DNA of 64,000 bases from Azolla caroliniana (lineage: Eukaryota > Polypodiophyta), in contig JBHGNT010000013.1 in the NCBI GenBank assembly GCA_043228905.1, positions 496,001-560,000 of the forward strand. The letters run 5' to 3'. Below are positions 43,931 to 55,788 of the stretch, one piece after another. The notes under the pieces are model-generated. The model was not told the origin of the DNA. It ran no database searches and saw only the letters and a list, made by a program, of their open reading frames with translations. Position 1 is the first letter of the stretch. Each line of letters opens with the position of its first letter. A program made the position numbers and the translations under genes.

Positions 43931-46192
43931 TTAGTTGAAGCAACATTGCATGTCATTATCACAAGCTAGTGTCTGTGCCAATTCTAAAGAAGGCATATAT
44001 CCTTCCTCTTGCATTTGTATACTTAGATTTTTCAATTTTCCAACATTACGATGGTTTTGTTCTCCAACAAGAAAACTATGCACCTTATTTTCAATCATAA
44101 TGAAGGCATTTCCAGGCTTATTCCACGCATTACCACAGTATCTCAGTTGTTCCACAATCTCTGCATCATTCGGTCTACCAGCATTAGCAAAGATATTTGA
44201 CATGAGTATATAGCCTTTAGAGTTTTTGGGATCCAGAACAACTACACGATGGAAACACCGCAATCCGACTTCTATATTGCTATGTGCTCTACAGTGACTT
44301 AGCAGTGATGTCCACCCAATAATGTTTGATCCTGATTCACCAGCTTTTAGCACATCTTCAGCTTCCTCAACATCCCCTACACGACCAAGAAGGTCAGCTA
44401 TACAGTTACAATGATCAATAGTAGGTTCCAAACCATGGTGTTCCCTCATTGACTTAAAAATATCATAGCCTCTAACCACAAGGCCCTGATTACTACAGCC
44501 AGAGAGGAGGCTCAGAAAAGTCACATTGTCTGGTTCCATGTTTGCATGCTGCATTTCTTCATATTTTCTCCAAGCAAGTTCATAGCTATTACATTGAAAA
44601 CAACCTGCAATCATAGCATTCCATGTGATGGTATCCTGCTTTGGCATTGTAGAGAAAACCTTACATGCATCCTCAAGACTCCAACAATTTGAATACATAT
44701 CAATTAGGGTGTTGTTTAAACCTATGTCAACTTCAAAACTGTTCTCAACAATGTTTGCATGAACTAGCTTTCCATCTTGTAAAGATCTCAAACTACCGCA
44801 TGCTTTGAGAATGCCTATAAACACTATGTTATCTGGTCGTATCCCCTGTTTTATCATTTCACTAAATAAAACAAGACCAATGTGTTCTTGCTCAAACTTG
44901 TTATGACCTAAAATCATGGTTGTCCAAGTGATCACATCTCGTTTCGATATACTATCAAAAACTTTGCATGCATCTTCTAGGCAAGCTGAATTAGTGTACA
45001 AATCAATCAGTGCATTGCCAATGGAGACATCTAGTTCAAGCCCCATTTCAATGACCAAACCATGAATCAACTTTCCATGTGCACCTGTTCCTATGCTAGA
45101 ACACGCTTTTAAACAACTCAAACATGTAACTCGATCCACCTCTACATCTGATTGTTGCATTTTATTGAATAAGTTGAGAGCCTCTGTAACACAGCCATGC
45201 TGCACATATCCTCCAATCATAGCACTCCAAGTCACCACATCTCGAGTACATGATCCTTCAAAAACCTTCCATGAATGTACGAGGTCTCCAACTTTCGCAT
45301 ACACGTCGATCAAAGTGTTGATGACACATACATCTGATTGCAAACTAGACTCGATGATCTGCACATGTATTACTTTGAGAACTTGTTCAAATCTCTCTAT
45401 ATTTGCACACGCTGCTTTCAAAATATTAATGAAAGTGACTAGGTCTGGCATTGTTCCTTCGAATTGCATTTGCTTATAGAAAGAAAGAGCTTCCCACGAA
45501 GACCCACATTGTGCATATGCCATGATCATCGTACTCCAAAGTACCACATTCCGATCAGGCATCATATGGAAGATGCAAAGACCATCTTCTATATTTCCAT
45601 TTCTTGTATACATATCAGTAAGAGCACTGTTAACGAACAAGTTCATTTCATGTCCAGTTTCTATAATATGGGCATGAATTAAATGGCCATAGCTATTGCT
45701 TACTTTGCTAGCTACACAAGCTTTAAGGGCTGCAACAAAAGCATGCCCATCTGGTTGGACATTCAATTCGTGCATTTGATGAAAGCAATGGAAAACTTGC
45801 TCAATGTTACCATGCTTTGAATGAGCCGAAAGAAGCGAAGTCCATACGAATACATCAGTTTGAGTAAGATCAAAAACAACTTTAAGAGCATCAGATAGGT
45901 TCCCGCACGAATCATACATTCGGATGAGGTGATTGCCCAAAAAGGGGGTCTTATGCAACCCGCTATTCCGAAGGAGGCCATGAACTTCTCTGCCAATGTC
46001 CAAGTCTTTCTTGTGGGCACAGCCCACAAGAAGATGATAAAAGAAGCTGGTTGGGACCAGTTTCCCCTGCTCAGCCATGCGAGACACAACTTGGAGAGCT
46101 GTGCCAATCTCTCCATGTCTGCATAGAGTTATGAAGCTCTGCTTCGTAATGGGCAGAAGTGGATCAACCCCACCCACCAGTGCAGATGGCAT
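43931..46192 (-). CDS. PLS-class pentatricopeptide repeat protein with E domain, no DYW
   Basis: A single uninterrupted 753-codon frame starts at ATG 46192. Repeats of the PLS type run almost its full length (DVFVWTSLLSAHSKHGNIEQ, DVVTWSAMIGGYVQHGCVTE, DTITWNAMIAGCFQCNSYEL), followed by an E/E+ domain (GWTSLLSHCRAHSNIEVGLR; GYILMSNIFANAGRPNDAE; NAFIMIENKVHSFLVGE). It ends soon after (EEGYMPSLELAQ...MQCCFN) without the HxE or CxxCH deaminase motifs. E-type members typically recruit a DYW partner for RNA editing. The N-terminus (MPSALVGGVDPLLP) is short and not an obvious transit peptide, so an upstream exon is possible. It lies tail-to-tail with the DYW PPR, whose E domain is clearly similar. 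Intronless, as is usual for the family. Confidence 0.9.
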   Translation of the reverse strand: MPSALVGGVDPLLPITKQSFITLCRHGEIGTALQVVSRMAEQGKLVPTSFFYHLLVGCAHKKDLDIGREVHGLLRNSGLHKTPFLGNHLIRMYDSCGNLSDALKVVFDLTQTDVFVWTSLLSAHSKHGNIEQVFHCFHQMHELNVQPDGHAFVAALKACVASKVSNSYGHLIHAHIIETGHEMNLFVNSALTDMYTRNGNIEDGLCIFHMMPDRNVVLWSTMIMAYAQCGSSWEALSFYKQMQFEGTMPDLVTFINILKAACANIERFEQVLKVIHVQIIESSLQSDVCVINTLIDVYAKVGDLVHSWKVFEGSCTRDVVTWSAMIGGYVQHGCVTEALNLFNKMQQSDVEVDRVTCLSCLKACSSIGTGAHGKLIHGLVIEMGLELDVSIGNALIDLYTNSACLEDACKVFDSISKRDVITWTTMILGHNKFEQEHIGLVLFSEMIKQGIRPDNIVFIGILKACGSLRSLQDGKLVHANIVENSFEVDIGLNNTLIDMYSNCWSLEDACKVFSTMPKQDTITWNAMIAGCFQCNSYELAWRKYEEMQHANMEPDNVTFLSLLSGCSNQGLVVRGYDIFKSMREHHGLEPTIDHCNCIADLLGRVGDVEEAEDVLKAGESGSNIIGWTSLLSHCRAHSNIEVGLRCFHRVVVLDPKNSKGYILMSNIFANAGRPNDAEIVEQLRYCGNAWNKPGNAFIMIENKVHSFLVGEQNHRNVGKLKNLSIQMQEEGYMPSLELAQTLACDNDMQCCFN

Positions 46193-47160
46193 GCTTTTAC
46201 AACAACAAACATCTGCTCAACAAGAAACACCAGTAGTTGAGATTGAGGGTATTGTACATACCCCAAGAGAGGAGGATTTCCAATGGGAGTCTGGTCTGCA
46301 TACAGGCAAAGGCAAGCAAACAAGGGCAGAGCAGAATCGCCATTCTCTTCCGATGGAGCCTTACATTCACATCTATGCATGCATATACATACATAAAAGA
46401 GGTAGGTATGTAGTTGAATGAGATGCCAACTCCCAAGGCCCAAGGGCTAGATTTGAACTCAAGCTCATCAAAGACAAAGAAGCTTATGCAAATTGAGCTT
46501 TCTCTCGTTTGAAGGGATCGAATCGAAATGTGTGTACAAGTGAAACGACTAGAATCGAGGAGCCGATTGAGATTGCAATTGAGATTGAGTTAAAGCGATC
46601 GAATCACCCCGTATGTCCTGTTTGGAGAGCATTATGTGGTACTCAAACTTTCCTTATATCGTTTGAGGACTTAGAAACATGCATGGGCTTAACTAACTCG
46701 GGACTACACAACATGGGTGGTATGGAAAACATTTATCTCAACTTTCCTCTTAGAAACATGGAGGACCTTAACTGACTCCGGGCCAAACAACATGGGTGGT
46801 ATCAGAACGAGAGTGTCTCCACACCACTTGGTTAGCTACACTGACATGGGCTCATGGCCAAATTACAATGGCCTTACATGATTCCCTCTAGGAGGCAACA
46901 AGGAGCACGGTTTATATATCTTCAAGAAAGGGGGGAGCCCCTCCTAAACCAATAGAATTCTTTGGGGAAGGGGAATCGATGATCCGCAACTATAGAATTC
47001 TTATGTGGAAAGCTTGGATCGTGTCCTGCACCACAACCATTAGATGCTCGCTGTACATCCTCCCCAATTGAATTGTAGGGCAATGTTTGGTAGGTTCCCA
47101 TTATGAACCACAATATGAGGTACTCCCATCTTAGTCCATGTGTTGGACATACAGTCCTTA
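46193..47160. other. Intergenic DNA upstream of the second PPR gene
   Basis: No gene recognised. Two similar stretches with CAACATGGGTGGTAT (around 46710 and 46788) suggest an old duplicated element, but no coding domain could be assigned. Confidence 0.4.
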
Positions 47161-47169
47161 AGGAAAACT

Positions 47170-47450
47170 CTTAGAATTGGTTGAATGCTGCTATTGGTGA
47201 CCATGTATGGCCAAAAATGTCCTAGACAACGTGTCTCGATGCATTTGTTGTTAGACCTCTTAAGTATGAGAGGGTTGCAATCTTTGGCCATCCTAGATAG
47301 GAAACAACGAAACGTGTCTGATGACTTTGTTATGGGTTTGTCTTGTACCTTAACGTCAACACAATACAATGTTAGTTATAGTTGACCGGTTGACTAAAAT
47401 GGCACACTATATTCCAACTACAAATAAAGCGTTTGGTACGTAGATCGAGG
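47170..47450 (+). mobile_element. Ty3/gypsy integrase remnant
   Basis: Plus-strand pieces in different frames read RNVSDDFVMGLSCTLTS and then VDRLTKMAHYIPTTNKA. This is the order and wording of the region between the zinc-binding and catalytic parts of plant Ty3/gypsy integrases (SMDFVxGLP ... VDRLTKxAHFIPT). Frameshift and stops show it is dead. No LTRs found. Confidence 0.6.
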
Positions 47451-49229
47451 TACTCATTTCACAAGGACTCGTTTATTTGCAAGACTAGGCACCAAAACTA
47501 ACGTTTAGTAGTGTATTTCATCTTAAGATTAATGATTAGACAAAAAAGAGTTAACCAAGCCTTGAATGGTAAGCCAAGGGCATATTTGTTTGTTTTTTGG
47601 ATTGACTAAGAGACGATGAGAATGTATCCTTGCATTTTTAGCTAACATAGATCCTTAATGTTATAAATGGTGGGTTGTTGCAAGAGAGAGTTTCACAACA
47701 ATGACTCCCATGACCACACAAATTGAATCCTTATTTTAGCACATGTTTCATGCTACAGAGAATAGCAATGTGTGGCGAAAGTTGCGACCATCGTAAACAT
47801 GTGGAACCTATTCACGCTTGTCTCACAACACGAGGAGTGGGAGTGCAAAAAGAAGCATGGAATACAAAATTAACAATGACAATGTGAACCAACCTAATGA
47901 GTTTGATGAGGGTAGTTAGGCCTCATATTTATACTTCTTCCTAGGCCCTTTGAACAGATATGCTTTTCTAACTGTCTTTCCATTCATTGGTTGTGAAGAT
48001 CATGATAGTGCATGCACATATAATTCCTTCTATCCAATCACATTAGTCCTTTTCTGACATTAGTGAACATACCAAGACAAGGCCTAGGGTTTCCATTTTA
48101 TTTTCCCCGAATGCCCCCACTTGATCAACCATGCATGCCCCTCTCGGAAGAGAGGAGCCCCCCCCCCCCCCCGTTCTCATTACTTCCCTGAATGAATACC
48201 CATTCATGATCAACGGTCCCTAGAGACATGTAGACATACATACATACATATGAATCGGTCAGGCAAGCGAGATTGACTCCAGGCATCTCATCTCATGGAA
48301 AGAAAAGAGTTGTGTGTGCGTGCGTGTGTGTGTGTGTGTGTAGGAATCGGCAAAGGCTCGGCTCAAGCCTAAACCGAACCGTTCAATCGTTATTAGACGG
48401 TTTGGCAGTTCGGTTTGGTTCGGTTTAGGCTTGGGCACTCTCTCCATCTACACTCACCCAGGCTTTTCTTATTTTTTTTCTGCATAAGAAAACGTTTGAA
48501 ATGCGAGGAGTCGTGATTCCTCAATCTCCTGAATATGTTGTGTACATCTGTTCCCCGCCCCACCCCTCTCAAATTCTGCACCAGACCCAATCTTCAGGTG
48601 AGAGATCTCTCTGTCTCCTTCTCCTTTAACGTCGGAAGAAGAATAGATTGTATATCTGTTGCTTTACATTGGACAATCACACCAAGCGCAATCAATCTGC
48701 TCAGCCCAGAATCCAACCGCATTCTCATGATAATGGCTTCCAAAAGGATCCCATTTGAAAAACAATTTGTTTGAACGCATTCCCAGTTCTGATTATGTAG
48801 ATGCTATCATATGGGCTTTTCCATGGTTGTTATGTGAGTCTTCTTGATGATCATTTTATGACATGGAATGAATTATCTCTTTTCATGCATTCCCAGAAAT
48901 CATTTCATTAACTCATCGCATTTATTCCTGATGAGTAACCATCCAGGGATGGCTTAGAAATATGTGTGTGTGTGGTATGGCTTCAAATCATTGGTAGATA
49001 TGGTATGCCATTCCCTCACAGTATATAAATCATTATACGGATTCGTTTATTTAACATGTGGAGAGAGAGAGAGAGAGGTACATACATACCTTTAGGGTTT
49101 AGGAATAATCCAACTATTAGATGAATGTTTTGCAATTTTAAAGACCTAAATGTTTTCCAACATTCCATTCAGAGATCCTTTATTAATATTCACATTTAAA
49201 AGTAAAAGAAGAAGAAGAAGGAATCAAAG
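47451..49229. other. Intergenic DNA upstream of the CML gene
   Basis: Simple repeats: C15 at 48158-48172, (TG)n at 48311-48341 and a short GA run at 49061-49078. An inverted repeat at 48361-48436 is listed separately. No gene seen. The CML promoter should lie at the right-hand end. Confidence 0.5.
48361..48436. repeat. Imperfect inverted repeat (20-bp arms)
   Basis: GCTCAAGCCTAAACCGAACC (48361-48380) is the reverse complement of 48417-48436 at 19 of 20 positions, separated by a 36-bp loop that contains further GGTTTGG-type repeats. It would fold into a stable hairpin. Confidence 0.85.
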
Positions 49230-50803
49230 ATGGGTTCAAGAGTGGGAAAGCAGCAAAAGTGCAAGGGACCATCAGGAATTGAGTACAAAATGGTGAAAGC
49301 AATGAAGGACCGTGGAGCGGCAGCCAAGAGCTCCATCAAATCATTCAATAGCATCATCATGAAGTTCTCAAAGATCGATGCCACATTTGAGAAAGTCAGA
49401 TTCACATTCAAGCGTTTTGGTAATGTTCCATCATCTTCACTCTTCGCCGATGGATATTTATCATGGTGTATGATATTCTTCGTCGCTAAATTATAACTGT
49501 AAGTAAGCTTCCAGTGTTAAGATATGCTGGTTATGGGTCTTCATAGAAGTTTTTGCATGGAGGGAATTTGTTGTGATGGATCACAACAACTTGGATTATG
49601 GGCCTTCGTGCATTAACCTAATGATAGGTCTTCATAGAAGATTTTGCATGGAGGGAAATTGTTGTGATGGATCTTCATGCATTAACCTAATGATAGGTCT
49701 TCATAGAACATTTTGCATGGAGGGAATAATTGTTTTATGATGGGTCTTCATGTAAGATTATTTTGCAAAATAAGGAATCTTTCACTTATATGTTTGGGCA
49801 GTCCATAATGTGATTTGCATTGAATGTTCTCAGACAAGGATGGTAGTGGGACCATTGATCTGAACGAGCTGAAGGAGTGCTTTAGGCAACTGCAAGTCTC
49901 ATTTTCAGATGAAGAGGTCAAAGCTTTTCATGAGGAAAGTGATATGGACTCGAGCAAAGGAGTGGATTTCAAGGAATTCATCATTGTGTTGGCGCTTGTT
50001 TACCTTCTTGGAACATCAAACGAAGGCTCCTCGGTATCAATCTCTACACTTCTGGAATCAGACTCTATGCAATTCCATGCATATGAATATAGGAAACTTG
50101 GTGTTCTTCCATTAAATTGTAATGGCGTTTTGGGTTACAATTGAATCCAAGTTGGATCTATCGATGGTTGAATTGGCCATGTGAAATTACCATAGGTTTC
50201 TCGGGGTATGTACCCGAGGAACCAAACGGAGAAATGTCAAAAAGCGAGCAATGATAACATATAGATGGAGAAATTAAAGCTAACCTTGAGTTTGTGCTAA
50301 ATGGCGATACACTAATGACATTCATTATTTCACTAATGACATTCATTATTTCATACGCACTTGGATTTTTTTAATTGGTCCTCATCATGAAAGATGCAAA
50401 TAATTCCTTGATTGTGTCTTATCCTAGAAATCAAGAATTGGCTTGCCAGAGTTGGAAGCCACATTTGATACCATAGTCGATGCGTACCTCTTTTTTGACA
50501 AGGACAAAGATGGCTACGTGAGCAAAGCCGAAATTATCTCAGCTATCGATGAATCCTCATCAGGGAAGAAGGGCAATGATCAAATTGGGATCAAACGATT
50601 TGGTTTGTCTCCTTTTCGCTGAATGATATTCATTCAATGAGGTTCAATCTTTCAATATAAACTACTAACTGCCTGCATGTTGATCTTTTTGTCATGCAGA
50701 AGAAATGGACTGGGATAAGGATGGTAAAATTACCTTCAAAGAGTTTTTGTTCGCATTCACAAACTGGGTGGGTGTCAAAGATAACGAAGATGAGGATGAA
50801 TGA
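49230..50803 (+). CDS. EF-hand calcium sensor, calmodulin-like protein of the CML21/22 type
   Basis: Calmodulin-like proteins bind Ca2+ and relay it to target proteins. Exons: 49230-49419, 49834-50033, 50428-50602, 50700-50803. Phases close and give 222 residues. The N-terminus MGSRVGKQQKCKGPSG is basic with Gly2, so N-myristoylation is possible but unproven. AAKSSIKSFNSIIMKF matches the pre-EF segment of CML21-like proteins. EF-hand loops: 64-75 DKDGSGTIDLNE, canonical; 100-111 DMDSSKGVDFKE, with Lys in place of the loop Gly at position 6 and probably weak; 154-165 DKDKDGYVSKAE; and 192-203 DWDKDGKITFKE. SRIGLPELEATFDTIVDA before EF3 and FAFTNWVG near the end are also typical. Intron 1 contains a tandem repeat. 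The gene appears intact and faces the SR gene tail-to-tail. Family confidence is high. Confidence 0.92.
49530..49765. repeat. Tandem repeat in CML intron 1
   Basis: Three full and one partial copy of a roughly 75-100 bp unit with GGTCTTCATAGAA, TTTTGCATGGAGGGAA and CATTAACCTAATGAT. It lies wholly within the first intron (49420-49833). Confidence 0.85.
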
Positions 50804-52410
50804 CATCAAATTGGATCGATAAAACTAATCTGAACACAGATGATATTCTTTCAAATTTTAAAGTTAATATTACCACTCACATAACAATTTTCATGATTAT
50901 AATCTGATACAGTTTTATAATCTAATCCAAGTATGACATAAACATACTGACTTAGGTTCAATGTGAAATCTCCCTCCGTAAAGGCTATATGTTTAGCTTG
51001 TAATTTACTGCCAGTTTTAATATAGAAATGCAGAAAACGACTTGGATCTGTGCCACACACCTTTTTTCATATGTTCTACTTCAAGTATCATTATTATAGT
51101 TCACTTGATAGTGCAAGATTCAAGCATTTCGCACATGCTAGCTCACCATAGGACATAGTGGTTTAACAAGCACACGTAAATTCAAGCTAGACCAAACTAT
51201 CTTCTACTTGTATCAGCTATGAAGTTTGCATCTGTGACATACAAATGAACTAAATAAAGCCATGAAACATAAAAATTGAATGACTGACAATACCATTTCA
51301 AGACCTTCCACATTGACTCCAAATATAATTCGTAACAAATTGGACGCATCATCAATAACCAAATATGCCTATATGATTTATTACAAATGACATGCACTTG
51401 GAGCTTTAATTAGATATTTTACTATGATCTCTTCCTAAAACCTACATTCATCTCAAAACATGATCACTGCAAGCATTTTGTAGAGTATGACACTGCAACC
51501 TTCAAGGATGGATTTAAACTATATGTAAAAGACCCTTTAACTTCAACATGATTACGTTACGTAGTTGCTGTTGTCTTTGGTTGATTATTACCTGTGGTTA
51601 CTGCATTTTCACATGCTAAATGTGTCATATAGAATTGCTTTTGATCATGTCTGTAAAGAGGATGTAGCATAAAGCAACGGACATGATTGAGCAAGGTGTA
51701 ACCTTTGTACACTCACTGTCTGTGCATTGGATAGATTTCCAGTGAAAGTCTTGCAAAGAAAAAACTCTGATAATGTATTATCTTATACCGTCCAGAATAG
51801 AAACTACACACAATATAGAGATGGTATCAAGACCATATAATAACATCACCAATGCATGTCATAAGCTGATGTTTCCTGGCTGAATGAAAAAGATCCCAAA
51901 AAAAATACGCATAACATGATTAACGAAGAGATTATGGTTGGGGAAAAAGTCAATATTGACTACATATGAATTCATATGTAGTCAAATGAATATCTCCAGA
52001 CAATGCTTATTAGTTAAGTTCATGCAAATGAAAAGAGAATTGCAATAAAGAAGGTATCAGTTAATTTCATTGAACCACATAGCTTCTCGTTATGATCATA
52101 ACAATAAGATATCCATGACCACAACCAGAATTCTAAAACATCCCAGTGGCTATGCCTTTGAGATTTCAAAGGTACTTCACATATACAGCTACCTTAAAAG
52201 TCAAAATCATTCATTATTTTTGACATGTTGAGAGACAACCCTCCTATCATCAGGCAGCTCTATAATAAGACACGGCAAAGGTTTAACTAAAACAAAACAA
52301 GTATCAATCTAAATCGCCAGTAGTTAACCAGCTCTGCAAGACGAGATTGGATTTAAAATCATACAATCAATCTATGTCCTTCATGCAGCATTGTAACTCA
52401 CTATACTTCA
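50804..52410. other. Convergent intergenic region between the CML and SR genes
   Basis: AT-rich. Holds the 3' UTRs of both genes. No additional gene or element recognised. Confidence 0.5.
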
Positions 52411-55024
52411 CTAGCGATGACCTCCATATGGAGCATAATCTGGAGATCGGCTGCGATAGCGACGTGGAGGTGATCTGTAATAATAATCCAATACTAATAA
52501 GCATCATCATGAGAAAGTTCTAATCACAACTGCAGAGGTAACACAAATACCTTGAATGCTGTCTATATCCAGGGCTCCTTCCACGTCCATAATCTGGACT
52601 ATCTCGTCTTCCTCTTCTGGGACTAGCACTACGACGTTCACCAGATTCTCTCTCACGTGCAGCATACTCAACAGTTATGACACTGTCCAGTATCTTGCTG
52701 TTACATTGAACATTAATCAGCATAGGCCATATAATAACTTTAACACGTTGAAATCTTTTTCTAAATACTTATCTATAAATTTGAAACAGTTTTCTAACTT
52801 CAAAAAAATGTAGCACTGTTCCAAGCAACTTGACACTTTTGTCTAAAGCATTTTTGTAAACATTTTCAAAAGATTGGAAACAGCTCCTAGACAGATTGAA
52901 ACACTTTTTGACATAAGAGTGCCACACAAATAACCACTCAATTTGTAAACGAATGCCAACCTCATGTTAGTGGATTCAAGTGCTTTTGTGGCTTCTTCTT
53001 GTGTCTCATACTGGATAAAGGCAAAATTCTTTCGAATCCTAACTTGAACAATCTTTCCATAAGGTTCAAAATGCCGCTCTAAGTCACGTGACCTTGTGTC
53101 CACAGGATCAAAATTGACAACAAAAAGTGTTTTTGTAGGTCGCTGTTTCGTGCTGCTTCTCCTAGCATCTTCACGGCTTCGAATAGCACCATCACCTTGC
53201 TGAAATCCAGCAGATCACCTTACAAAACAATACTAAAAGAGAGCACCCAATTCAATTTCAAATCCTTACTATAAATTCACAACCTTGGCCCACTCTACAC
53301 GAAGGTGTCGTCTTTGTCTCCCAAATTCATAATTATCCAGCGCTCGAATGGCATCAGCTGCATCACGCTCATCCTCCATGTACACAAACGCAAATCCTGC
53401 TGTGCAATGCAAAAAAACAATTAGTGCATCAATTTAAACCATATCTCCTACGGTCCAGCGTCTAAGAAGGTGGCTCAGTCTTAAAAGCACATTCTACTTA
53501 TGTGATGTTATGCACAAACATGTTTAAGTGTCTTATGATGACTGGAAGAGTCAGCTACAATAGGATGAACTGCACGTTGACAATGGACGAGGTCTTCGGT
53601 CAGGATGTGCCCGTTGAGCATGCAATGAATCATCATGGATGAGCTATGAGGATGATCTGACAAAGCTGTGGATGATGATTCCCATTGCTTTTTCTATTGT
53701 TGTAGGATGTCAGGTAAGAGATAGGATCAACAAACTTGAAGAAGCCAAAGGGCTTCCGAGCGTTCAAGACAAAGCCTGCGCCAAATCAAAACTTAAGTAC
53801 CTCGTTTGCATTCAGCATAAAGTAAAACTTGCCTCACTGAAGACATCACCCTATAGAAGAGCACATACATTTAAGTCCTAGAACTCTACAATTTGCTACA
53901 AAAGTACGGATCATGAAATCAATCCCTTTAATGCACCTTTCAGTGGAATAATCAGCACTCTCTAAATTTGTTTTTAAATTAAGGAGCTTCCTTGGGCTTT
54001 TCTGGAGAAAGGTATACTAGAAAATCTCCTACGTGGATACACTACTTTCTTCTCATCCATATAATATTCTCTCACCTGGAATCGCGATATATCCTCCATG
54101 GTAGCCCATATCCATAGCATTTGTTGTTTGGGTAAAGGTAACTGGCACCGGGAAGATATACAGACTTTTATTGCATGAAAAACATATATCTTAGGCATAG
54201 AGAGGATTCGCCAGACCACTCCCCCCCCCCCATAAAAAAGAAAAATGTGAGCAGTGGTTGAGAAGAAAATCCAGTCTTGCAAATTTACGAGTATCCAGCT
54301 GTTTGGCATACCAAAATGGCTGCTCTTATATATCAAAATACCTTTAGAGCCAAGAATTGCAAGATGTTGTTAGTCTACTCTTATATATACCGTCTACAGA
54401 GCCGGAGATTCTCTCTCACAGCATTGCGCTTTAAGATACATCTCAGATTTCTTTTCTTGAATCTTTCTATGATTCTTTGCAACATTCTCAGGCTATAGTA
54501 ATGACAGTTCTATGAATCATTTTCCACATCCTCTTCCAAGCTTTTTCCTACTACCATCTCTGAACCAAAGAACAATGCTCAAGGGAAATTTTTTTGTCAG
54601 ATTTCACTGCTACTATCCCTACTTCCAATTTTTGAACCAAAAAAAGGCAGGTTCTAATTCATTCAAGGAATTTCATATCTATGTTCAATTATAGACGGAA
54701 AAACAAAAAGCTCAAACTCGTGAGAAATTGCCTTATCAGATTCCGTATCTACTTTCCACAGTTCCATTTCTCGACCAAAAAACACCTGTTTCAAACCTGA
54801 GAGAAAAATTCCCTACCTAGTTTCATAACCATTTCTCCTACGGTCCGGTCCTACTCCCAATCACGAAACAAGAGAAGTCCAAATTCAAATTTAAGGGAAA
54901 TTTCCTTACCAGATTTCATATCCACCCTCTCCACTTTTCCATATCTAACAAACAATCGCTCTATCTCGGAAGATCGGGCATCATACTCAAAGTTCCCACA
55001 GAAAATGGGCCTGATAGTCGCCAT
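52411..55024 (-). CDS. Plant RS-type SR splicing factor (RS31/RS40-like), two RRMs
   Basis: SR proteins bind pre-mRNA and recruit the spliceosome in the nucleus. Exons from 5': 54910-55024, 53284-53396, 52961-53199, 52551-52697, 52411-52474. Phases close and give 225 residues, slightly short of Arabidopsis RS31 (264). RRM1 starts at once ([11 protein letters not shown], residues 5-15; RNP1-like GFAFVYMED at 39-47). RRM2 begins near residue 99 ([10 protein letters not shown]), with [20 protein letters not shown]. The tail carries the plant RS-subfamily pattern of SPDYGR/SPGYR units ([17 protein letters not shown]) and ends [17 protein letters not shown] chose ATG 55024 (MATIRPIF) because it fits family N-termini; an in-frame ATG at 55042 would add MICTTK. 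Intron 1 is long (1513 bp), as often seen in SR genes that autoregulate by alternative splicing, but nothing here proves that. Confidence 0.93.
53397..54909. other. Long first intron of the SR gene
   Basis: 1513 bp with GT-AG borders. It contains a C10 run (54221-54230) and short open frames on the + strand without motifs. No transposon domain recognised. A short stretch CTCCTACGGTCC occurs twice (53447 and 54836). Confidence 0.5.
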
Positions 55025-55394
55025 TTTGGTGGTACAAATCAAAAGGCAACTCCACTAGGCCTTCAGATCTGCAGAAGAGAAAACAAAGCACGGATCAGTG
55101 AGGCATACATAGAACAGATCCATCAACATAGATATATATATATACACGACAAAGATGGTTTAACGCATAAAAACTATGTACATCTTGCTACTGAAAGACT
55201 CAGAAGCAGGGAGAAGAATCTCTCGGGGGAACGGAACAGGAAAAGGAAGGGTTTGCGGGAGCACGAGTCATATGCAGCACAGGAAACCCTAAAATTCGGC
55301 GGTCATACCTCGAGGCGAAGAAGAAGGCGTTGGAACCTTGCACAGTACGCACGCACTCAGGGATAGCCTCCGTCTTCAGTGTGACTCTAGTCTC

Positions 55395-55402
55395 TGTGTG
55401 TT

Positions 55403-55444
<42 letters not shown>

Positions 55445-55489
55445 GTGTGCAAGTGAGTGTGTGAGAGACAGAGAGAGCTCTTCTTTGTA

Positions 55490-55551
<62 letters not shown>

Positions 55552-55670
55552 GCTCTTCTTTGTATTGTGTGTGTGAAAGAGAGAGAAAGAGAGAGAGCTC
55601 TTCTTTGTATTGTGTGTGTGTGAAAGAGAAAGAGAGAGAGAGAGAGAGCTCTTCTTTGTTGTGTATGTGT

Positions 55671-55709
<39 letters not shown>

Positions 55710-55710
55710 G
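55395..55710. repeat. Compound (GT)n/(GA)n repeat with an AGAGCTCTTCTTTGTATTG unit
   Basis: Four copies of a unit with GAGAGCTCTTCTTTGT (about 55475, 55548, 55594, 55646), separated by GT or GA runs of variable length. It lies 370-690 bp upstream of the SR start codon, so it may be in its promoter or an unspliced leader. Confidence 0.88.
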
Positions 55711-55788
55711 TTACCGGCCGGCAAAGGAGTCCAGAGTGGGAAACGGAGAGCTAATTAAGTAGTAGGAATGTGGGTGTAATTAAGCTAT

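Noticed and set aside
46405-46510. tRNA-like or SINE-like segment (GATTTGAACTCAAG with nearby ATGCCAACTC)
   Set aside because: Reverse complement has a weak B-box-like AGTTCAAATCT, but no A box at proper spacing and no second copy in the window.
53639-53881. Plus-strand frame inside the SR intron 1
   Set aside because: 80 residues with no recognisable motif, antisense to a well-supported gene, starting at a weak position.
55200-55724. His-Thr and Ser-Leu repeat frame on the minus strand
   Set aside because: Created by GT/GA repeats.
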